DNA of 64,000 nucleotides, from contig JALRMH010000021.1 of the NCBI GenBank assembly GCA_026119935.1, positions 372,001 to 436,000 of the forward strand. The letters run 5' to 3'. Shown piece after piece: positions 11,698-21,256 of the stretch; position 1 is the first letter of the stretch, and every line of letters begins with the position of its first letter. The position numbers and the translations under genes are program-made. The notes below the pieces were generated by a model. It was not told where the DNA came from. It ran no database searches and was given only the letters and a program-made list of their open reading frames with translations. The DNA is from Endothia cerciana. Taxonomy: Eukaryota; Ascomycota; Sordariomycetes; Diaporthales; Cryphonectriaceae.

Positions 11698-12075
11698 ATG
11701 ACTTACATTGGTCTTGTCCACCTCTACCGCAAGCCGGAGGCCAGCCCAAAGGCGTGGCAAGAATATTTCGAGAAGAACGAGATCCCGATCTTGAAGGCGA
11801 TCGGTGGCGAGCACTTCCCAATCTCGCACAAGCGCATATACCTGAAGCGCTCTGAGGAGGGTGAGAAGGAGCTGGTCCTTCACAGCGGCAAGCAGGAGGA
11901 CTTCCCCTACGACGCCGTCGTGCTCATGGAGTTCGAGTCTAAGGAGCATGCCACCAAGTTCCTGAGCATGACTCACGAGCCCGAGCACCTCAAGGCCTTC
12001 GATCACCCGCTCATGCCTGACAGGACCAAGTCCGTTTCAGTCATTGTCGACAAGATCTATGAGACCTACCGATGA
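11698..12075 (+). CDS. EthD-domain small protein
   Basis: Single-exon protein of 125 aa with no signal peptide or membrane segment. The sequence is the ferredoxin-like EthD/dimeric alpha-beta barrel type. It has an N-terminal strand YIGLVHLYRK, then a helix (ASPKAWQEYFEKNEIPIL), the GEHFPISHKRIYLKR segment, the DAVVLMEFESKEHA strand-helix and a C-terminal VSVIVDKIYE strand. Members of this fold in fungal polyketide clusters act as decarboxylases, cyclases or dehydratases, for example in anthraquinone pathways. It is not a standard member of azaphilone clusters as I know them. It is divergent from the HR-PKS and shares its promoter region, which argues for co-expression. The reaction here is unknown; decarboxylation, dehydration or cyclisation of a polyketide intermediate is only inference. 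Confidence 0.8.
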   Translation: MTYIGLVHLYRKPEASPKAWQEYFEKNEIPILKAIGGEHFPISHKRIYLKRSEEGEKELVLHSGKQEDFPYDAVVLMEFESKEHATKFLSMTHEPEHLKAFDHPLMPDRTKSVSVIVDKIYETYR

Positions 12076-15000
12076 GGTACCGGCAGAGTAGGCCCCGTGG
12101 AGTGGTCGGACGGGACGGCACTGGACGATATATTCAATGTAGCCTTGCTTGGTGTGGATGATGGGCTTACAGGTCCAACATGGCACAATCTGGCCTGATC
12201 GGTATATAAATATATACATATAGCGCTGTCTTTCTCGTGCAATAATGCGATTGGAAAAAGTGCTCATTTGTGAAGGATTTGGAACCTTGAGGCTCATAGC
12301 ATTACTGTACCTGTCAGGGTGTGTAGTGCCCATTCTTCCAAATGACCTAAGTATTTCTTGCACCGATGATCCCGAAGCCATAGACTGAATCATATGTAAC
12401 GCCTGTTGACAGGTTGAACACAGAACATTCACGATAGGATGTGTGATCCTGACACCAGTGATACAGGCTTAGGGGCCGGACCACTCACAAGTGTCTCCCG
12501 GTGCAGACTTTGCTGAGCCCTAGACGGCTCCGGAAAAGATGTCAACGAGAAGTGACAAGACACACCGACAATATTAATATCATCTTATTCACTATTGAGG
12601 ATATATTCAATTGATCTACATGTCTTGGGCACACTGCAGGGATACGTCTTGTCTCTCTGTACTAATGCGACACGGACCAGTCTGTCGAGGGCGTACGGGT
12701 TCTTCGCCCATCTCGAATGTTAGCTGCATGGCGACACATGATCAAGAGAATTAATTTCTGAGACTTGTCCTTGTTTTCAATTTTGTTTTAGCAACAATGT
12801 ATAGTATTGAGTGCTCTGGCTACCTTGAGCGTGATTACCAAAAGGTTTCAACCGTCCAGATGCTGAGTCGTGAGGACTGTTCGAGATGAAGGCGTTACCA
12901 TGCGCCACCCCACTGAACCACTGACGCGATTTCGAGGGGCTCAATTGAGGATTGTGACGAACAGAAAGGGTATGCCACTTGTCTTGAATCCATGAGATTG
13001 TATGGAGCTCAACGTATCGCAGTCCTAACAAAGGTGACCACTCCCAGCTAACTAAGAATGACGTGTTGTATTAGATATAGTGCTATAGAGGTTAGCCTTG
13101 CATACAACGGCTACACCTTGTATCAAAGATTGCTGACAGCTCATCTTCTTCCTTGTTCCAAGACGAGGACAGATCTCTTTGATGCTAGCAGGTAATGATT
13201 CAGAGGCTTTGTTTCACGTATCATGTGAACCAACCTCCGGGGGCCTCACACGAGGACATTAAAACGTGTAATTATTGTAAAATCACCAGCACGCTACAAG
13301 AGTACTTAAGTAGGCAGACAAGGCTCTTTCTCCGACATAAACACTTAATAAGAGCCATAAACTCAGTATTATACAGCCTGTATGCTCTGTTCATCAACCC
13401 GAATTATCGAGGTGTGGAAGTTGCGCAGATGAGCTTTAACTAACCACTCGAGATCAATGCTTTGATCTACTCTGCCTCGATAGTAAGAACTCTGCGGATA
13501 ACAACACAGAATATCCATCTATATGAGTGAGAATTTTGCTGGTCCAGCATAGCGAATATATTGGTAGTATGCGTCTTCCCTATACTACTTTCAGTATTGT
13601 GGTGGGAAGTGATATAGCCTGGCAGGTGTAGGTCGTGTGAGGTATCCCCCCCCCCCCCTATAAAGAAGGATACCCTCCACGCTACATTTTTGAAGCTAGA
13701 CCTAAGAATAGACTTCTTTTCTCCTCTCCGTTCCCTGTTCAGATTGTAGAAACCGTCGTGTTGCTGATTTTCTTAGCCCTCGGGCCTTTGTTGTGTCTTC
13801 TTTTCTACACCGGCACGCTAGGGCTATCCGAGTCCTCTGCTACCTCGACTTGGGTCGTCACGTCGTGCAACTACACTTGAATTCTGGTTTCATCAGCACC
13901 CAACATATCGAGATTTTCACCACTTCCTTTGAATTCTTTTATCCGGGCATTCCAAAGCTATACTTGCTGGACCCAAGTCCTGTAACAATGGTTGATCCTG
14001 ATCCTCAGGTATCGCTCTCGATAGGCGTCTGCCTTGCAGCCTAGCTCGCACCTGAGCCTGCGTCGCCTACCTACTGCTGCAGCTGATTAGGCCTCCGAGC
14101 TATCCGCTCGAGGATGGATAGGCTGAGCCTCAATAGGATTATGAACTAGACCCAGCATTGCATGGCAGATCTGCGGTCATTTGTGCGCGATTACAACGAC
14201 ATCCTTATTGGGGAAGGCGTAGTCGCCATCTGGCTTCAGCACCCAAGAATGTCCGCTCGATTTGTGGATGTCCGGCACAGCGAGGCAGTTTTCGGCAAAT
14301 CCTTAGTTGCACTGCAGTTCCTGCACATGCGCCCGCCAGAGCGGTGATCATCCCTCCCACGTTGACAATTCCCCCAGCCCTGCGAAGTAGAAGCCTTGCT
14401 ACTGGACCGTGGATGGTCGGCCGCTTTGGACCCAGTTTGCCCGGGATTTGGCGAATGAGTCTGACAAAAGACGTGGACGTCAGCACCACCGCACGCCAAT
14501 GACAATACGAGAGTGAGTCTGTCGAGTCTTGATGCCCGTTTCATCCAGCAAGGCAGTCATGATCAGACTGATACGAGAAGGACCAGGTATTTGAGCTGGA
14601 AGATAGCGACACCCCCGTCTCTGTTTGGCCTGGCGAATCGTATGCTTGATACGAGTCCTCGTGTTGTTGTTGTTATCGCTTAATGACTGTGACCGAGCCA
14701 GATTGATTACTGCCTCTCCTACCACACTTCCTAGGTAGAGCGGGAGGGGCCTTACCGCGTTATACATGTTAAAACACCTACTCTTACTTTGGAAACAATT
14801 ATCGCTAGGCCCACCCAATACTGCACGTGGCTCTAGAATTCGGGTCCGACATCTTGACTCGCTGATAAGGAGGTCATCCTCGGCTCCAGCGCTCACAGCC
14901 CCCACGAGGTGTAGTCCGTACGTAAAAGGTGGCCTGAGTCGGATGCAGTCAGCAGCCGGCAAAAGTCCCACAAGTACCGTCTGACCTAGACACGTCCATG

Positions 15001-16215
15001 CCGGGTTCAGTGGGGGGCAACTCGAACCTGGGGAAACCCGCCAGATCTGCCCAAGTGGCGCCGAGACCGTTCAGGATGACACGTGCATTCCTTTCCTGTG
15101 AGCCCTGTGCGCTCATCTCGGTCCAGAAAAGACAACAAACGAGAGTCAGACTTCGTATGACAGCGGTGATACCCTTACCTCTCTGGCGGCGACAACTATG
15201 AGGCTGTACGAAGGGCGAAGGCACAGCCAAGCTACCAGGTCGAGATCTAGTAGTACCCGAGCGGCAATATGGCGGGCCTAAGCAAACACCGTAGTAGAAC
15301 CAATTGAACGTATCTGGGCCCGATCGGCATCGCTTCGTCCTCAGATTTCAGCCACCGCAGCCTGCCCAGGGTATGACCAAGGTCTCGAACAACAAAGCGA
15401 TACGGACAGTGGAGTAGATCATCCCCCAGTACGACTCCAAAGTATGGTCATTGATTGATCGTAAGCGGGCCCCGACGGCACCTCACGGGGGCAAAGCCCA
15501 TAGCCTGATCGTCTAGGCATAGGCGGTGCCACCAGTAAAACAAGGAGCTTAAAAGGGTGAATGATTAGAACACTCATCCAAAGGCTGAATCTGATTGTGG
15601 GGAAGGACAAGCTGTCTTGGGCGCTCTCTGTAGCCACGACGGCGGGGTGGGCCCACCACGATTCATCAGGGATTATACCATACCTACTATGTATCCGGCC
15701 TCGACGGAGCCACGTGCTGGGGTTGGTCCTTAATGCGGCCCTAAAGGATGGGGAGAGGCCCAGATGTACCTCGAATGGGGCGCCCTGTGGTCAAAGATAC
15801 GACCTGTATGTATCAATAACGGGAAGTCAGCTCAGTCGTATTTTACGCACTTTTGCGCGAGGCGTTCCGTCCCCCAACGCCCCCTAGCAGGCTATGCGGG
15901 CTGTGAGGAAGAAGGTCGGGAGTTGCCACACCAATGGGAGCAAGCAAATCTCCGCTTATGTTGGTCAATGACAGCGGGACCTGTCTAGGGAGATCGAGAG
16001 GCTAACCACATTTCGTTCAGTAGCAGAACCAACTGTCACTGTCTGATATGTTAGTCAAATTAAGCTGCAGCACAAGACCAGGGTTTATACGAAAGAGGGA
16101 AGCTGCATGCGACTTCGTTCACTGAATGTCTCAGCGGGATGTCTACCAAAACGAGGGTCACCGGAGCTTCTATTTGGCCGTTCAGCTCGAACATGTGAAC
16201 GATCCCCCTTTGTTC

Positions 16216-16284
16216 GTGCCCCGCCTCACTTCAAGAACCGATCTTGCTGATCAAGCAATCGGCTCAACTTGAAGGGCGGGCATA
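16216..16284. repeat. Imperfect inverted repeat (hairpin)
   Basis: Two arms of about 30 bp face each other with small indels. They carry GTGCCCCGCC...CTTCAAG on the left and CTTGAAGGGCGGGCAT on the right. The arms meet in the palindromic centre TTGCTGATCAAGCAA (16244-16258). It lies about 390-450 bp upstream of the MFS start. It could be a regulatory dyad or the trace of a small inverted-repeat element. Confidence 0.6.
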
Positions 16285-16579
16285 GATGCACATCCGTGAA
16301 GCCGGGCCCAGATACTTCAAGGCACATCAGTTCCACTGCAGCCTTGTCGAAGACGCGGGCGAACTCATTCCTGTCCTAAATTGGAGCAGCCGCCGCAGCA
16401 CGCGCTTTCGGAGTCTCTTCGTGTCATTTTGAAAAGCCCTCTCGACCGTCGAGCCTTACCAGAGCTTTATCAATCCTCGGCTCGCCCTGCCTGGTAATAG
16501 TTCGTCCTGGTGCCGGCAGTCGATCGCGGCCAGATCAGTCAGCCTGGCCCCTTTGTTGTCACTTACTCCAGCTTCGACT

Positions 16580-16590
16580 CGGACCGTCCG
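16580..16590. promoter_or_regulatory. CGG-N5-CCG site upstream of the MFS exporter
   Basis: CGGACCGTCCG, 79 bp before the MFS start codon. It shares the pattern CGGA-N3-TCCG with the site upstream of the NR-PKS at 34792. Binding by a cluster Zn2Cys6 factor is inference, and the position so near the ATG may lie within the leader. Confidence 0.3.
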
Positions 16591-16668
16591 GTACTTTTCC
16601 AGCGCGCCAGCGCAGCCAACGAACTACACCTTTGGTCCTATTCCTGGACTTCAGAGATATAGAACAAG

Positions 16669-18606
16669 ATGTCGACAGACGGTACGACTTCGAACACGTT
16701 GCACACGGAGGACAGGCCGCATACTGCGGGCACTGAGAAGGGCGCTTCCGATCTGGAAGCTCCCCGGACGACTCAAGAGAAAGAAGTCAAGGCCGAGGAC
16801 AGCGAGAATGGTGCGGTCGCAGATGAGAAGCCAAACACCGATGAGTACCCGCACGGGCTACGCTTGGTCACCCTTGTCGGGGCGGTGATGTTGACTGTCT
16901 TCCTGACATCTCTGGATCAGGTACGTGGCTCTGCTTCTCGCGCTCGGGTACAAGCCTCCATTGACATGGTGACAGACTATCGTTGGTACAGCGATCCCCA
17001 AGATCACGGACGAGTTCCATGGCCTTAGCCAGGTGTCCTGGTACGGCTCCGCCTACTTCATGTGCTATGGAGGTTTCCAATCCTCGTGGGGCAAGGCCTA
17101 CAAGTTCTTCCCCTTGAAGCTTACGTTCATGACGAGCGTCTTGCTGTTCGAGATTGGCAGTCTGATTTGTGGCGTGGCTCCGAATTCCAATGCTCTCATT
17201 ACCGGCCGCGCCATCGCGGCGCTGGGGGGTGCTGGCGTTACCACCGGCGGAACTGTCATCTTTGCCTTCTGCGCCGAGCCCAAGAACCGGCCGATGCTCA
17301 TGGGCTTGATGGGTTTCTCGTACACAATAGCCGCTATCCTGGGCCCGATCATTGGCGGAGCCTTCAGTCAGAATGTCACATGGAGATGGTGTTTCTACAT
17401 CAACCTCCCCCTGGGCGGCTTCTCCCTGAGTTTGATCATGCTCTTCTTCCGCACACCGAGCACGGCCAAGGTGGTCCAGGCTAGCTTCACAGAGAAGCTT
17501 CGGCAATTGGACCTTATCGGCATTGGACTTGCTATGGGCGCCATCATCAGCTACATCTTGGCAGTTCAGTACGGAGGCCAGACTTACGCCTGGAACAGCA
17601 GCGGTAAGTGCCCCCCCTTCATATTACTTCCCGTACCGCCCTGCCTTAGGTGTGGTACCTGATGATCTCTTCTGTTCTCTCTGTCCGGCGAAGATACTGA
17701 CTGAGACCTGTCACAGTGGTCATTGGCCTGCTCGTTGGGGCTTTTGTCATCTTCATAGCCCTGGCTGTGTGGGACTACTTTCAGGGTGACTACGCTATGC
17801 TGCCGAAGCGGTTGCTGGGACAGCGCGCGCTGTGGGCACCAAGCGCGTTTCAATTCTTCTATTCCGGCTGCTACTTCCTGCTCCTCTACTACCTGCCAAT
17901 CTACTTCCAGAGTATCAAGGGCGTCGGCGCCATCCAGTCCGGTGTGGACAATTTGGCCCTTGTCATCGCTGGCTGTCTGGCCATGTTGGCGGGTGGCATA
18001 CTCGTCACCTCGACCCGGCTTGCAACCCCATTCATGGTCGGCGGAGCAGCGGTCACCACAGTCGGATGCGGCCTACTCTACACTCTGAACGTAGATACTC
18101 CTTCCGCAAAGTGGATCGGCTACCAGATCCTCATCGGCGTCTCGATCGCCTTCCCATTCCAGAACGCTCTCAACATCGCTCAAGCTCACATCGCAGCCAA
18201 CGATGTCTCGACCGCCACGGCTACCCTCTTCTGTACGTCTCTTCATCTTCCAGTCTCGTACATCGACCAAGAGAGCTGACAAATATGATTAGTCTTCCAG
18301 GTCGTTGGAGGGGCGTTCAGCGTCTCTGCTGCACAGTCGGCGTTCGTCAACAGGATGACCTCAAGTCTGGCTACGTACGCGCCCAGCGTGGACCCTGCGC
18401 TGGTGGTCGCGACAGGTGCCACAGAGCTCCGATCAGTCTTTCCCGCGGATCAGCTGCAGGGCATTCTCCTCGCGTACATGGAAGGTATCAAGGCCACCTT
18501 CGCAATCGCAACCGCCTTGGCTGGGGTCGCATTCATCTTTAGCTTCATGTGTCCCTGGTCCAGACTCCCTAGTGGTTCTGCCGCCAGTGCTGCTCCTGCT
18601 GCATAA
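16669..18606 (+). CDS. MFS drug-efflux transporter (DHA2-like, 14 TM)
   Basis: Plasma-membrane exporter that probably expels the cluster product by proton antiport. Exons: 16669-16920, 16976-17603, 17717-18232 and 18293-18606, giving about 569 aa with consistent phases. About 60 hydrophilic residues precede the first membrane segment. The family motif LDQTIVGTAIPKI is restored across the first splice, followed by SQVSWYGSAYFM. AAILGPIIGGAF is the motif C region of drug antiporters, and TWRWCFYINLPLGG is typical of this subfamily. Hydrophobic segments continue to the end (ALAGVAFIFSFMCPW), consistent with 14 helices. It is comparable to AflT/AfoB-type transporters of polyketide clusters. A CGG-N5-CCG palindrome lies 79 bp upstream. 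Confidence 0.92.
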
Positions 18607-19916
18607 GCGATATCACAAGCAGGCCTCAGAAGGCCTACTTTACAGTCTTCAAAGCACGCCGAACGGAAAATTTGGCTGTACGACGAATTCAGGAACGTCA
18701 GTGCTAGATAAGGTATTGGCAATATACCTTGAAGCTCCTAAGTTATCAGGATTCAGGTCAAGGATGTGACTCGAGTATCTGAAGAGAGTAATGATAGAGG
18801 AATTGATCTGAATGAGTGTGTATGAAGAGCTTGTACATTTGGTGTGATATGTTGTTGAACGATGTTAATTCGAAGTAATATAACAAGCAGCGGGTTCCTA
18901 GTCTCGTGTTATTTTCTTTTGGTCAGAGCTTTTGAGACGCACACATTATCTTGTACGGGAAAGATGAGAGGAATCACTACTGATTCCTCTACCTGCCCAA
19001 ATGATTAGGCTAGGCATACTTGGCAGAGCTGTAGATGTTAAGCTAGCCTCCTCATCTCAAGACTCGCTGTATTCATTGCGTGCGGAAATCCATGCCGGTG
19101 AGGATAGCCTTGTTGACCTCCCACACGTACCGGGGCAACATTCCTGCAAAACTCACATTGTTCTATCGAAGATGACTCAAACTTTGTCAAGGTCAAAACT
19201 TGGACTAGAGCCGGAGGACCTTTCTAGAATCTACTGAGGACGCCTTCCTAGTACACATGCCTGACATGCCATTGGTGTGCTGAGGCAAGCCGGTGGCTTG
19301 ACGGTGGATGGCGCAATCCCGGCATGTAATGGGGGACCGCCATCCAGGAAGACTGGCCACGCTAAACATAAGCTCTGAGAACCAGGCCCGCATTTAAGTT
19401 ATCGTACCAGTAAGGGTGGTCAGCACAATGTGCCAATCATCTGTGACCATCAACATGCCTGGTATCGAGCGCTGACAAGCGTGTCACATATACACCAAGG
19501 TGCATTCTCCGATTAAAGACATGGCACTAACAAAAGACCTCATCACTGTCAGCCTTGGCAAAGTGTCCAGGCAGGGCCGATTTGACAATGCAGTGATCGT
19601 TGCCCTCTTACGGCAGCGCCGCACCTCGCCTTCAAGAGGCTGTGCGCTCTACATTCTAGGTAATCATGTATCCCGCCAAGGAAGCCACAGAACCGACTTT
19701 TATTTTAAACAGCGGTGGCCTAGGGCTTGGTAAGCATTTACCAAAAGGATGGAGGAGCATCATGGAGCGCGATACCCTAATATACTAAATGTTAAGCACT
19801 AAAAGACTGGGCAATGGCATGCAAGGATCGATAACATTGGTATATGTGTGCTGTTGTGCTAGAAAAAGGCAAGGGTATTATGGTATGCATCCACAAATGA
19901 GACCATGGGAAGACAG
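18607..19916. other. Intergenic region between convergent MFS and ketoreductase genes
   Basis: These are the 3' flanks of two convergent genes. I see no coding motif. A small stem (CAAGCC-GGT-GGCTTG, about 19285-19299) is the only structure I noticed. Confidence 0.55.
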
Positions 19917-20787
19917 CTAATCGAAAGTCTTGCCGGTGAGCTGCTTTATCTCGCCCGTAAGGTGAGACCACACACTCTCCTCTGCGCCGTCCGCCTTCGC
20001 CTTGGCAAGGTGCTTGTCGATATCAAGCGACACATCGTCGCAATTCTCGTTGACGGAGTAAGCCCCGCTCCCCGGCTTCCCGTTGGTGCCCCTGGCGACA
20101 GTCACACCCTTTGAGAGGGGCACGCCGTCAGCACCACCCGTTGCGGGTGGGAACCGGGCGCTGGTGGCGTTGTACAGCTGCAGCGCTCCGGAGGTCTCCG
20201 GGGGGAGGTACTTGATGACAAAGTGTCCGATGAAGTTGAATATGTTCCTGGCCACGGCCATCTTGCCCTTTGCGTCCTTGCCGAAAGTGGTCTTCACCGA
20301 GCCCGGGAAGTCATGGACGAAGCTGACGTCAGGCGCCCGACGAGCCAGCACGTTGTGCGCTAGCGTGACCATGGTTGCAAGATGGCCACGGCTCTTCATG
20401 GGGTTCTTGACGGGGAATCCCGCCCAATCCTTGTCGTCATAAGCGCCTTCATACCCTGCCGTGAAGACGGAAACAACGCGCTTGAGATCTGTTGCCTTCT
20501 GCAGGGCTGGCAGGAGATTCAGGATGAAAAGAATGCGTGACGTGACTGGTAGCACGTAGGCTGGAGCAAGGCCCTCCACGGTCTCTGGGGCACGAAGTCA
20601 GCCTCGTTTTTTGGGGGGGGGGGGGGGGGTTGGGTTGGGGGGGGGGGTGGGGGGAGGGAGAAAACTGACAGACTTGGTCCCCCCCACAAGCAACACAGAC
20701 ACCCACACNNNNNNNNNNCCCCGGCGCGCATTTGTTGGCTGGTGCCTTATGGTCTGTGTTGTTGGTGGGGCGGGCGGCCCCCCATTG

Positions 20788-20831
<44 letters not shown>

Positions 20832-21256
20832 CTTCTTCCCCCCCTCCTCCTCCTCCTCCTCCTCCTCCTTCTTCTTCTTCTTCTGTTTCTTCAGGGAATA
20901 AACTTACTCTCCAATGCCATAGTGCCTTGGGTCATGAACAAAAGGTTGATGGCCTCCTCCTTGGCCAGAATCTGTGCGCATACATCGTTGACGTTCTTCA
21001 GCAAGGCGACATCAGATTTGATGAAGATGTATGTTCCGTCGCGGTTCAATTTCCGGAGTTCGGCGACAACCTTGTCTGCCGCGCTCTGGGTACGGCCGAC
21101 AAAGTAGACTTTGGGGCTTGCTGCATCCTTGACGAAGGCCCTGAGGGCATACTCGCCTATACCGCTAGTGGCGCCTACAAAGACGGCCACCATTCCAGCC
21201 GGAAGGCTGGTGGCAAGGCTCGAGTTCGAAGCTTGTACGGTGGATAATTCAGGCAT
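19917..21256 (-). CDS. NAD(P)-dependent ketoreductase (SDR, AzaE-like)
   Basis: Short-chain dehydrogenase/reductase-type enzyme, probably reducing a ketone on the polyketide side chain with NADPH. Exons: 21256-20908 and 20584-19917, about 338 aa. The Rossmann motif VGATSGIGEYALRAF is at residues 27-41, followed by VYFVGRTQSAADKV (cofactor-binding turn) and INLLFMTQGTM. The C-terminal half (FTAGYEGAYDDKDWAG ... VHDFPGSVKT) matches the atypical SDRs found in azaphilone clusters. I do not see a canonical YxxxK. The splice GAG-A|GTAAGT ... CCCCAG|AG-ACC restores the frame. The intron is 323 nt plus an unknown gap, far longer than the others, and filled with simple repeats. The gene is probably intact; the gap lies wholly in the intron. 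Confidence 0.8.
20585..20907 (-). repeat. Repeat-filled intron with assembly gap
   Basis: Inside the ketoreductase intron are G runs (17 G at 20613-20629 and further G-rich tracts to about 20660), a run of N at 20709-20718, a (CT)n tract (about 20791-20828), (CCT)n and (CTT)n tracts (about 20840-20883). The donor and acceptor ends look normal. The true intron length is unknown because of the gap. Confidence 0.85.

Larger units (their letters stand above)
12076..16668. other. 4.6-kb intergenic region without a recognisable gene
   Basis: No protein family is recognisable in any frame. Features seen: a 13-nt C run at 13646-13658 directly followed by TATAAAG (13659-13665) and a C/T-rich stretch (13710-13740), which looks like a fungal promoter but leads into no convincing gene; an imperfect inverted repeat at 16216-16284; and a CGG-N5-CCG site at 16580-16590. 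The last 100-200 bp should be the MFS promoter and leader. Decayed genes or transposon relics are possible, but I could not identify one. Confidence 0.55.

Noticed and set aside
11571..11855. Upstream open frame that could extend the EthD protein
   Set aside because: Joining it across the intron gives a stop directly after the junction; the EthD fold begins at the ATG at 11698.
20611..21107. Gly-rich and Ser/Leu-rich frames around the assembly gap
   Set aside because: They are translations of homopolymer and (CT)n tracts and of unknown bases inside an intron.
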